Assembly (NCBI GenBank): GCA_037693485.1
Contig: CM075354.1
Span: 95,973,001-96,037,000 of the forward strand
Direction: 5' to 3'
Length of the DNA: 64,000 nucleotides
Source of the DNA: Kitagawia praeruptora
Lineage: Eukaryota; Streptophyta; Magnoliopsida; Apiales; Apiaceae
How positions within the stretch are numbered: the stretch's first letter is position 1; the number at the start of each line of letters is the position of its first letter. The position numbers and the translations under genes are program-made. The notes below the pieces were generated by a model. It was not told the origin of the DNA. It did no database searches and saw only the letters and a program-made list of their open reading frames with translations. This document shows positions 11,108-21,036 of the stretch, in pieces.

Positions 11108-11645
11108 CAAGGGCGAAGCTTCATAGGGGCCAAAAGGGGCCATGGCCCCCCTAGGGTTGTCATAATATTAGTGATGTATATGAAAATTTTGTATAAATTT
11201 GTATTTTTACTTATACATTTATGTAAAAAAAAAAAGTTTGGCCCCTGCTGAATAAAAAACTTGGTCCTTACAAAATAAAATTTACTAGATTGTCTAGTAT
11301 TTCTGAGTTGTGCTGGTTGGTACATTCAAGAAAGTTGGATATTTATCCATTTATTTTTTTGTAGATTAATTAAGTTGGTGTTGGTTTTGCATGAAACGGC
11401 TACTACCGAGCGCGCTAAAAGATGAGTGATAGATTTCTCGATCATTTTATGCTTATCTATATCGAAAGGAAAATAGTCAAAATTTTTAGTACTGATTCAA
11501 TTATTGATGGTTTCGTGATTTGAAGGAACATAGAGTGCTACTATAATTTGACTAGTACTTTTGTGTATTTAATTTATGGATACTTTATTGTGTTGATGAA
11601 AAAAAATTTGGCACCCCTTGTGAGGGAGTGCTGGCTTTGCCCCTG
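11108..11645 (+). mobile_element. Internally deleted hAT transposon with 8-bp target duplication
   Basis: The ends are imperfect inverted repeats: CAAGGGCGAAGC at 11108 and, inverted, CAGGGGCAAAGC at 11645. Flanking 8-mers ATATCAGT (11100-11107) and ATATCTGT (11646-11653) differ at one base. Eight-base duplications are the hAT hallmark. Inside, plus-strand sequence at about 11395-11560 gives ATTERA then MSDRFLDHFMLIYIERK, matching the C-terminal dimerisation region of zf-MYM/TTF-type plant hAT transposases, with internal deletion and stops. It is a non-autonomous remnant. Confidence 0.7.
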
Positions 11646-11659
11646 ATATCTGTATATTA

Positions 11660-11871
11660 CTCCCTCAGTCCCATTTTTATTGTCCATCTATCAAAATCCA
11701 CCTTTTATTCAATCATGTCAATTAAAATCATAGTTACCAAATAATTGTATTGTTTTTTTTATAAAAGTTAACATAATTAGCACATAATATACCTTATTAA
11801 TTAAATGTGGACAATTATTTTGGGACAAAGAAAATAGGAAACAATGGACAATAAAAGTGGGACGGAGGGAG
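11660..11871. mobile_element. Stowaway-like MITE (Tc1/mariner), TA duplication
   Basis: Terminal inverted repeats CTCCCTCAGTCCCA... and ...TGGGACGGAGGGAG bound a 212-bp AT-rich element. The dinucleotide TA flanks both ends (11658-11659 and 11872-11873). CTCCCTC termini with TA duplications are the Stowaway signature. There is no coding capacity. Confidence 0.85.
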
Positions 11872-11973
11872 TATAAATTAGTGGATAGCCACTACCTAAG
11901 GTTTAGTATTTATATTTAGGTTTGAAGAAGATTTTGTATTGATTTTGACCCACTGGATAATCCATTTTTAGGT

Positions 11974-12820
11974 TTGGTATCCCTATTATGTTTGGAAAAG
12001 ATCCAAATTCATAATTTGATCCATTATTAATTAAAGAAAATTTGTATACAAATTTAAATGCTATTAATATATACTCTTAATATTTATGGTAAGATTATTA
12101 ATAAAAATTTGAATAGATCTTTTAATTTTGGTAAGCTTATTAATACATATTATCACATAACAAATATAGAAAATCTAAATAATTTTTTCTTTGATTGAAA
12201 TTGTTATAATATAGAAAAATAATATTTTATTAATATTATTTCTTTCAATATTAATTTATTTGATCTTAAATATATAAAGTTATTTTCTTTATTTAATCTT
12301 TATTATTATATATCGTATTTATTATGAAATTTAAATTTAGCACGGGCTATAATCTAGTTACATATTAAGAAATCCATCTTCCATGTGTAGCCTTTCTCCA
12401 TTACTTGACCCGAACTCAAAATATTGTTTTCCTACTATATATGCACATGAAAAAAACTTGAAATTAAATAATGATGTTTGTTTTTCAAGAGAATTAAGAA
12501 TTTAACTTTGCCTTGGAGGAGCACTCCTCAAGAGTTTCAAAAAAAGACTTTGTCTCTAGGCTCCATACCAATTTCAAAGAAAAAAAGTTATGAATATATT
12601 ATATTGAAGTAAAATTGTACAGGCTAGTTGTGAAATGAAAGATTGTGTGACACTTTACAAAAGGATGTGTAGTGCAAAAAGGTTGCAATTATGGAAAAAC
12701 AAACACAAGAATAAGTAGTTAAATGATTCAGTATTATACTTCTAATTCTATTCGCTCAAAACCAAATCGAGATAAGTAAGAAAAATAACAGGTCCACAGA
12801 GACAAGATAAGCGCACATGA
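11974..12820 (+). repeat. Direct repeat copy A, with Helitron-type 3' end inside
   Basis: This 847-bp sequence recurs at 16319-17173 with scattered substitutions and one small insertion. It contains GCACGGGCTATAATCTAGT (CTAG at 12354-12357), which resembles a degraded Helitron 3' end, and continues beyond it for over 460 bp. A CACTA terminus begins right after copy A at 12821. Confidence 0.85.
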
Positions 12821-13564
12821 CACTTCAAGAAATTTGGCCAATTAGGACGGTCAACTTGCGACGGAAGCAATTTTCGCGCCCAACTTACGACGGAATCTCA
12901 AATCTATAGTAAATTTCACACCAAACTTATGAAGAAAATGAAATTCGTCGCAAGATAATTATTTTATTAATAAAATTTAGCTCCAAACAATTAAAATTTA
13001 ATTAAAAAATATTTGCAGTGAACTTACGACAAATTCTCCGTCATAAATTCATTTTAACAGTGAACTTATGACGGAATTTCCGTCGTAAATTTCGTTATTT
13101 TAATAAAATTTACTTGTAAAAAAATTACTTTTTCTGATTGCGTAACGACGTCGTTTTGTAGTGAACTTATGATGGAGATTCCGTCATAAATAAACTTACG
13201 ATGGAATTTGCTTCCGTCACAAATTTGTTTATTGTAATTAAATTTAATTACAAAATAAATTAATTTTCCTGATTACAAAACGTCGTCGTTTAGTAATGAG
13301 CTTGCGACGAAAATTCCGTCGTAAATTAATTTATTATAAATAAATTTAATTGTAAAATGAATTACTTTTTCTGATGTGAACTTACGATGACAAAATCTGT
13401 CATAATTCTGGGTTACTTATGATGGATTAAGAAGATCGTCGTAATTCTGGGTCAATTATGACGAAATTTCCGTCATAAGTTAACCAGAATTACGACGATC
13501 TTCTTAATTCGTCGTAAATTTCTTCAATATTTTTTCTTATCATCAACCACATAGATAAATTTTT

Positions 13565-15010
13565 TATTTTTTGAAACTTTGGGAATATCATTTAATTAGA
13601 TATGTCTTGACATCCGCACGGTTGGATCATCGAGAAATATTTTTTTTAAAAATGGAAATAATAATATGGGACGAAGCACTAGTTACTAGTACTAGTCGGA
13701 ATAGTAGTGATCTACTAAGAACTCTAACCAAATTAATTTTTTATATTTTAAAACTTTGGGAATATCATTTAATTAGATATGTCTTGATATTCGTATGGTT
13801 GGATCGTCTAGAATATATATTGACATCCGTACTGTTGGATCGTCGATAAATATTTTTAAAAAAATAGAAACAATAATCTGAGAGGAAGCACTAGTTACTA
13901 GTAATAGTCGAAATAGTAATGATTTACTAAGATCTCCAACCAAATTATTTTGTTATTTTTTGAAAATTTGGGAATATCATTTAATTAGATATATCCTAAC
14001 ATCCGTACGGTTGGATTGTCGAGAAATATTTTTGAAAAAATAGAAACAATAATACGAGACGAAGCACTAGTTAATATTAATAGTCGGAATAGTAATGATC
14101 TACTAAGATCTCCAACCAAATTAATTTGTTATTTTTAGAAAATTTGGGAAAATCATTTAATTAGATATGTCTTGACATCCGTACTTTGGATCATCGAGAA
14201 GTATTTTTGAAAAAATAGAAACAATAATCTGAGCCGAAGCACTAGTTATTAGTAATAGTCGGAATAGTAACGATCTACTAAGATCTCCAACCAAATTAAT
14301 TTGTTATCTTTTGAAAATTTGGGAAAATCATTTAATTTGATAAGTCTTGACATCCGTACGTTGGATCGTCGAGAAATTTTTTTAGAAAAATATAAACAAT
14401 AATCTTGTATGAAGCACTAGTTACGAGTACTAGTCGGAATAACAGTGATATACTAATATCTCCAACCAAATTAATTTTTGATTTTTTAAACTTTGAGAAT
14501 ATCATTTAATTAGATATGTCTTGACATTCGTATTATGGTTGGATTATAGAGAAATATCTTTAAAAAAATAGAAACAATAACCTAGGATGAAGCACAAGGT
14601 ACGAGTAATAGTCGGAATAGTAGTGATCTACTAAAATATCCAAACAAATTAATTTTTGATATTTTTAAAATTTGGGAATATCATCTAATTAGATATATCT
14701 TCACTAATTTTCCATTTATTTTATTTTTTCTCCATTTTTAACTAGTTTGTAAAATAAATAAAAAAATTAAAAAAATAGGTAAAAGGTCAAATTATTTTTT
14801 TTTTGTGAATATCACTAAATTAGATATATATTGACATCCATGCGGTTGGATCGTTGATAAATATTTTTAAAAAAATAGAAACAACAATCTGAGACAAAAT
14901 TCTAGTTAGTAGTACTAGTCAAATCAATAGTTGACTACTAATTTTACTATCCAAATTAATTTTTTATTTTTTAAAATTTTGGGAATATCACTAAATTAGA
15001 TCATGCAAAT
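13565..15010 (+). repeat. Tandem array, about nine copies of a ~176-bp unit
   Basis: The landmark GGGAATATCAtTTAATTAGAT recurs at about 13581, 13758, 13970, 14146, 14331, 14495, 14674, 14805 and 14981. Each unit also carries a CCGTACGGTTGGATCGTCG block and an ACTAGTTACTAG block. Spacing is mostly 164-185 bp, with one longer and one shorter unit. It lies inside the CACTA element. The reverse complement resembles the array at 57630-58490. Confidence 0.85.
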
Positions 15011-15109
15011 TGTTATGATCAATTAGTCGAAATATGGATCATATTAATTTTTTTATAAAATTTTATAAGATTTTTTATTTATTTTTATTTTCTTAAAAAA
15101 AATAAATTA

Positions 15110-15944
15110 ATAAACTTACGACGAATTCACGCGGATCCGTCGTAAGTTTTGTGACAAAAAACAAATGGCTCCCATTTGCTAATCACACTTCACGCGGATC
15201 ACACCCTTCCACCGTTAGATTAAAACCAAGAAGCACACATCTAATGGTCCATATTAAATCTAAACCCCCTCCCCTTCCTCATCAATATCAAATAAACCCC
15301 CCCCCACCTTCCTCTCCCCTCATCTCACATCTCACGCTCACATATATACATACATGTATACTATTAATCTTCAAAATTTCATAACTACACTTCTGTTTAT
15401 CATCTGTGATTTATGTGTATATATTTGGGCTCCTAAAATCAAAATCTTCATTTTGATATTTATGATAACCAATTCCGAAACAATTTTTTTCGGATGATAT
15501 TTTGATTTTAATTCAATTTTGATGATTCAAGGAGTTTTTGGTAATTATGAGCTTATTATATTATTGATGGGTGAGTTTGGGGAAGATTCCAAGACTTTTG
15601 AGGTGGTTGGTGTTCGTCGGAGTTTTTTCCAATGACCGGATATAGGTGGAACCAATTATTTTCGAGATTGTATATTGGCGAATGTTTAAGTTATGATGTG
15701 TAGATGATTATATGTTTTTTTCAGATTTAATAAAAATTGTTTTTGGTTCACCGGATTCCGGATTGTTGGCCGGAATTGGTGGTCTAAATTTTCTTTATAA
15801 ACTTTGGGTTATTGTATGTGTACATAAGGTTGTTAAGTAGTGCATATAATTAATTGGGATTTTTCTGGGTGAATTTTTGAATCGTCGGAATCTTGAGAAG
15901 TCGCCGGAGTCTTTCTGGAAATTTTTCTGGACAGTATTTACGAC
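15110..15944 (+). other. Leader-like region of the CACTA element
   Basis: After a subterminal motif (GACGAATTC...CCGTCGTAAG) comes a C-rich, pyrimidine-rich stretch at 15260-15340, then AT-rich sequence with CCGG-containing patches. It resembles the promoter and 5' leader of CACTA genes, but no transposase or captured exon was recognised. Confidence 0.35.
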
Positions 15945-16318
15945 GGTTGTTCATTGTAAAATCCGTCGTAAATTATTCATATTCCGACTAACTTACGACG
16001 GAAAATCCGTCGTAAATTATTGATTTATTATTGAAAAATAATTTTATTTTCTTTTATTCTTAAATGAAATTGGGTCATGATTGAACTTACGACGGAAAAT
16101 TTCGTCGTAAGTTTCAAACTTAAGACGGAAAATTTCGTCGCAAGTTTATATATTATTTTAATACCAATGTGGGCTCCACTAGTTTAAATTTACGACAAAA
16201 ATTTGAACTTGTGACGAAAATTCGAACTTAAGACTCGAGCAAAAACGACGAAATTTTTCCGTCGTAATTGGACCAATTGCGACGATTTTAATGTAAAATT
16301 TCCGTATACAAATTGGAA

Positions 16319-17173
16319 TTGGTATCCCTATTATGTTTGGAAAAGATCCAAATTCATTATTTGATCCATTATTAATTAAAGAAAATTTGTATACAAATTT
16401 AAATACTATTAATATATACTCTTAATATTTATGGTAAGATTATTAATGAAAATTTGAGTAAATCTTTTAATTTTGGTAAGCTTATTAATACATATTATCA
16501 CATAACAAATATAGAAAATCTAAATAATTTTTTCTTTGATTGCAATTGTTATAATATAGAAAAGTAATATTTTATTAATATTATTTCTTTCAATATTAAT
16601 TTATTTGATCTCAAATATATAAAGTTATTTTCTTTATTTAATCTTTATTATTATATATCGTATTTATTATGAAATTTAAATTTAGCACGGGCTATAATCT
16701 AGTTACATATTAAGAAATCCATCTTCCATGATATTAGTGTAGCCTTTCTCCATTACTTGACCCGAACTCAAGATATTGTTTTCCTACTATATATGCACAT
16801 GAAAAAAACTTGAAATTAAATAATGATGTTTGTTTTTCAAGAGAGTTAAGAATTTAACTTTGCCTTTGAGGAGCACTCCTCAAGAGTTTAAAAAATGACT
16901 TTGTCTCTAGGCTCCATACCAATTTCAAAGAAAAAAAGTTATGAATATATTATATTGAAGTAAAATTGTACAGGACAGTTGTGAAATGAAAGATTGTGTG
17001 ACACTTTACAAAAGGATGTGTAGTGCAAAAAGGTTGCAATTATGGAAAAACAAACACAAGAATAGGTAGGATTAAATGATTCAGTATTATACTTCTAATT
17101 CTATTCGCTCAAAACCAAATCCAGATAAGTAAGAAAAATAACAGGTCCACAGAGACAAGATAAGCACACATGA
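16319..17173 (+). repeat. Direct repeat copy B, with Helitron-type 3' end inside
   Basis: This 855-bp copy of 11974-12820 includes the GCACGGGCTATAATCTAGT end (CTAG at 16699-16702). At its right border ACATGA runs into ACAAGTTT without the CACTA insertion found after copy A, so it preserves the pre-insertion sequence. Confidence 0.85.
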
Positions 17174-17365
17174 ACAAGTTTTATGATTAAGTATATGATA
17201 ATCGTGCATGTAATCTTAATATTGTTCCTATATTTAAGTTATTTTGCATTGATTTGGATTTTTATTTAATAAATTATATTATTTTATTATAGGATCAAGG
17301 AATTATAATAAAGGAGTGCTTGGAATTTAAATAGAGAGAGTTTGAGTGATATTGGAGTTCTACAA

Positions 17366-17880
17366 CACTACAAGAAAAATCAGTTCATACAACACTAGTC
17401 ACACCACAGTTAAACAAAACACCATTGTCCCGAAAAAACAAACAACGGTGAATTTGTTCTCCTCGTAAAACTGTTGTCCGAGTGTTTTTGTGACAACTGT
17501 TCTAGCACTTATTTGAAAGTGTTGTCTAAGCGGTGTGCTGATAAAGTCAGACAATAGTTCTATTGGCAAATGTTGTGTATAACCTTTTAACACAAGTCTA
17601 GAGAACTGTTTTATGTACAAAAAATCACATTATCTTCAGACAACAATTTTAGACGAAGGCGTGGTGTAAGTTAGACAAGTGTTTATTGAAAGTGCTGTTG
17701 TATGGAACATCAAACAATGGTTTTGAAATACCATTGTCAGAAAGGAAAATTGATAGACAATGGTTATTAGCATTGTGAGATAAATGGGTTTCATACAACA
17801 GATAAGAATACTGTTGTTTGAACACACTATTAGAAGACGGTTTTACACAATGTCAAAATAACTGTTGTCTGTTTACTAAG
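17366..17880 (-). repeat. Terminal and subterminal repeats, 3' end of the outer CACTA element
   Basis: The terminus CACTACAAGAAAAATCAGTT begins at 17366, preceded by CAA. The next 500 bp is packed with variants of AGACAACNGTT and AACNGTTGTCT in both orientations. This is the structure of a CACTA end. The transposase on the minus strand ends 0.9 kb further in, so this is the element's 3' side. Confidence 0.7.
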
Positions 17881-18496
17881 GATAGAAAAAAAATTGAATC
17901 GTACATATTACATACCAACACAAACCAAACCAACAATCAACCAATTCCAACAGAATTGCAAACCAAAATCAACCAAACAAGGTACTAGCAATCCAAAAAT
18001 CTTTAATCAAAATTGGCAAACCAAATACTTCCGTAAATTGACAAGTTAGTCCAATCGGACAATACACAAATAAAATACTTTCACAAATTGATAAATAATC
18101 CATTAATCGGAATAGAAATAATCAAATCGGACTTCATGATACAATACAGAGATACTAGTTAGTAACTAAGTGACCAAACTGATAAGCATCATGTGCCATG
18201 AAAGACAGAGAAGTACTTCTACATTACAATCGAAATGAGTATTGTGTAGTACTACTACCACCAATGCATTACAATTTGCTTCTTGTCTTTGATAATATCC
18301 TGCCGCGTATCCACTCTTTTCAAGGTCTTCCTTTGACACCGTTAAATCTGCATAAACATAAATTATAACATTAACCTTAATTTGGAGAAGTTTGATATAG
18401 CACAAAATTTGTAAGTGTATGATCTGTATTAGATAACATCTCTCCAGAGTCCTCTTGCTGCAGTCGATGGTAGCCATTCTTGTATGTCCTTCGAAT

Positions 18497-18616
18497 GATT
18501 ATTTTAGCAATGGTAAAATCATCATCTATTATAAAAAGACACATCAAGTCGAAACATTCATAACTTGAGAAGTCAAAATTCAACTAGATGATGATTTTAC
18601 CACTGCTAAAGTAATC
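18497..18616. repeat. 31-bp inverted repeat with 58-bp spacer
   Basis: Left arm 18497-18527 and right arm 18586-18616 are inverted copies with two mismatches (core TGGTAAAATCATCATCT). The pair would form a stable hairpin in RNA. It lies about 180 bp downstream of the outer CACTA transposase stop, in its likely 3' UTR or in a second decayed gene. Function unknown. Confidence 0.7.
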
Positions 18617-18795
18617 TTATCAAGGGGTTCTTTTAGATGAAACTTGTGTTCAGTAGAAGTACCAAAAATAGATGCGCTGACCAGACTGCGCTACACTCTA
18701 AATAATATGAGTTTCACATATATAAGTCAGTAGTACATGGAGTTATATTTTTGGAAATAATTGAACTTCTATCCTATATAATTATATATATTACA

Positions 18796-19578
18796 TCATG
18801 GAAGTTGAATCCATTCTTCTTCCTCCCGCATATAACTAGATTTTTCCTCGTCAGGTTCGTCAACATTGGGGAATATTGGCACAAGCAGCTCATTCTCAAG
18901 TTCTATTTCTGCCGATCCATCATTTTCATCATCACATTGGTCATAATAGTTTTTTTTCTGGTAATATCAACACAATAGACCAATGTTTTTTGAGAGGATC
19001 ATCGATGTAGCAGACTTGCTTAACATGTTTCTTTAGCACAAAAGGATCATTTACAAAACCTAATTTGTTTAAGTTAACCAATGTATATCCCAAGTCATCT
19101 AGCTTAACCCCTTTGTTCATATCTACCCAATTACAACTCCATAGTAGCTATGTGAAGTATGTTCAACAGTTTTATCCTTACCGACAACCATTAATGCATC
19201 TGCAACAACAGAAACACCAGTACACTGAACCTGTCGATTATCATCGCGCTCCTTGGTGCTACAAGTAACACCATTGATTTTATAACCGCTGAATGTAGGA
19301 ACAATCTTGTTAGGCCCTTCCGCAATCCACCTTATCTCATCACGTATGTTATTATGGTCATGCACCAATTTTCTTTCAATCTGTCCAAAAATAAATTGAT
19401 TTAAACCAATTATTCGATACATAAATTGAATTTTTGGCCGCAACTCTGTTCTTATTCCCATTTCAGCCATATCAAGACGGACAGACTCCCTATTTTTTGT
19501 CTTTCCTGGAATATTTAACAAAGTTCCAATTAAAGCTTCGCATATATTTTTCTCGATGTGCATCACATCAAGAACATG
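18796..19578 (-). pseudogene. Outer CACTA transposase (TNP2-like), C-terminal part
   Basis: The minus strand starts with VLDVMHIEKNICEALIGTLL, the end of the TNP2 (Transposase_21) domain, immediately after the inner-CACTA insertion point. It continues as GKTKN...GIRTEL, then jumps to IRWIAEGPN and TKERDDNRQVQ, typical of the DUF4216 C-terminal domain. The DUF4218 region expected between them is deleted. A second deletion with frame change occurs near 19130 (SYYGVV to NWVDMNKGVKLDDLGY), and a frameshift lies at an A/T run near 18950. The tail is acidic and ends at a stop at 18796-18798. The N-terminal part lies at 41516-43095. Confidence 0.85.
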
Positions 19579-19939
19579 CACTACTAGAAATCTGTTAATA
19601 GACATCACACATTAGACATCGGTTAGAAAAGTCACTGATGTTAAAAGCGTTTTGGACATCACCGAATTAGAAAGTGATGTCTTTTGAATACCTATACATC
19701 AGTCCATTGGTAAAGCGATGTCTAAGCCCTTTGTAAAAAAAACTGAAACTCACTATCCTTTGTATTTTTAATAGCTATGCATCAGTTCTTATATAAAGCG
19801 ATGTCTAAACCCTTTTTAAAAAAAATGAAACCACCGACCCCTCCATTTTCTCCCCGCCCTTAGCCAAAATTTTCACTTTTAGTTCAATTTTCCCCCCCTT
19901 AACATATTTTCCACTCCCGCTCTGTCCTTTCCCATATTA

Positions 19940-20231
19940 AAAATAATAAAAGACAAAAACAAAAACAAAACAAAACATCAAAACAAAACTCTCTCTCCCG
20001 TTCTTCCCCAAAACTCTCTCTCCCGTTCTTCCCCTTTTTCAAACCCTAGATCGAAGTCGCTGCTGGAACCAAACCATTGAAGTTCGTTTTGTTCAATTAC
20101 ACCTTCAATCTCGGATTACACCTTTCAATATCTTCATTTACTTTCTTTCTTTCTTTGTTTTAATTGATGGATTTACTGAATTGGTTTTTTTTATTCAGTT
20201 CGAGCTTGGAGCTTGAAGCTTGTTCGAGCTT
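19940..20231 (+). promoter_or_regulatory. Inner CACTA promoter and 5' leader, left of the Sirevirus
   Basis: C- and CT-rich leader-like sequence (CTCTCTCCCGTTCTTCCCC, duplicated) follows the subterminal repeats. It is followed by GAGCTTGGAGCTTGAAGCTT short repeats, in which the Sirevirus inserted. The leader resumes at 32444. No TATA box was assigned with confidence. Confidence 0.4.
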
Positions 20232-20987
20232 TGTTAGGAATAATTCATAAGTTGTGATGTTAAGAATAGAATTTACACATTATACTTCTTGTAATCCTGA
20301 TCTTATAAAAGGATTTAGCACTGTATATAGGATTTATGTGTAAGACAGTTGTCTATATAGTTTAGTAAGGAATGAACAGTGTATCGGAGACTACATGTCA
20401 GGAACAGAGAGCAAATCCTGATGACGGTCCAATACTGATGGTTGATCAGATACTGATGCAGTGTACAGATCCTGATATCAGTCGTGTTACTGATGATGTC
20501 ATTATGGATGCTACAGAAACTGGTAAGTGCTATGAAACAGGATCGTTGTTTGAAGAACAAGCAAGAAGATATTATGAAGGAAAGAGTTTTTCTATTGAAG
20601 GAAACTATCGACTAGAAGGCAGAACATTGTCATGTATAGATTATATCTTTTTGTTATTAGTTGATAGGTAGCATTATAAATACTCTCTCAATATCATTGT
20701 AAAGAACGACGGAGTGTGAGAAAAAGTTGTGAGTAGAACAAGTGAATGTGCGTAGCTCTGTATAAGGTTTGTATTCGAGAGTTCGAAACAAACAGAGAGA
20801 GATTTGTATTGTCAGCAGCTGCTAAAGGTATTGTACACCTTTGGTAGAGTTTGTATTTGATCTTATTAATACAAACAAGAGTTTGATTCATTCGTTTATT
20901 CTTGTTCATATAATCAAGCAAAAATCAGACACGATTATATAACTTGTATTCAACCCCCCCCCCTTCTACAAGTTATTCGAGTTAACA
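20232..20987 (+). repeat. 5' LTR of Sirevirus 1
   Basis: Starts TGTTAGGAAT and ends GAGTTAACA, 756 bp, matching 31688-32443 with about ten differences (for example C-to-T at several sites, and the length of the C run near 20953). A TATA box TATAAATA lies at 20675-20682. The C run precedes the U5 end. Confidence 0.95.
20675..20682 (+). promoter_or_regulatory. TATA box in the 5' LTR of Sirevirus 1
   Basis: TATAAATA lies about 440 bp into the LTR. The same box is present at 32131 in the 3' LTR and comparable boxes occur in the other two Sireviruses, supporting it as the LTR core promoter. Confidence 0.6.
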
Positions 20988-20989
20988 AT

Positions 20990-21000
20990 TGGTATCAGAG
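20990..21000 (+). other. Primer-binding site of Sirevirus 1
   Basis: TGGTATCAGAG two bases after the 5' LTR is complementary to the 3' end of plant initiator tRNA-Met, the usual primer for Ty1/copia reverse transcription. Confidence 0.9.
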
Positions 21001-21036
21001 AAGGTTGATTTCGAGTAATCATAAAGATCTGCAATC

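Larger units (their letters stand above)
12821..16318 (+). mobile_element. Non-autonomous CACTA element, right terminus lost
   Basis: The left end CACTTCAAGAAATTTGGCC follows TGA; in direct repeat copy B the equivalent site is uninterrupted (ACATGA then ACAAG), so B shows the empty site. Subterminal regions (12840-13530 and about 15945-16290) are full of CGACGGAA / TTCCGTCG motifs in both orientations, as in En/Spm subterminal repeats. Near 16260-16279 the inner part of the right inverted repeat is seen (CCGTCGTAATTGGACCAATT), but the last bases and second TGA are missing and copy B starts instead. The interior holds a ~176-bp tandem array and a 5'-leader-like region, with no transposase. Confidence 0.7.

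Noticed and set aside
11974..17173. Direct repeats as LTRs of a non-autonomous retrotransposon
   Set aside because: No TG...CA ends, primer site, polypurine tract or five-base duplication; the interior is a CACTA element instead.
18166..18583. Minus-strand frames downstream of the outer transposase (103 and 68 codons)
   Set aside because: Some parts look protein-like (VSKEDLEKSGYAAGYY), but they are short, have no recognised family and overlap the hairpin. They may be a second decayed CACTA gene, but this cannot be supported.
20315..20560. Minus-strand frame repeated in both LTRs of Sirevirus 1
   Set aside because: It lies wholly inside the LTR and is present twice only because the LTR is duplicated; there is no coding signature.
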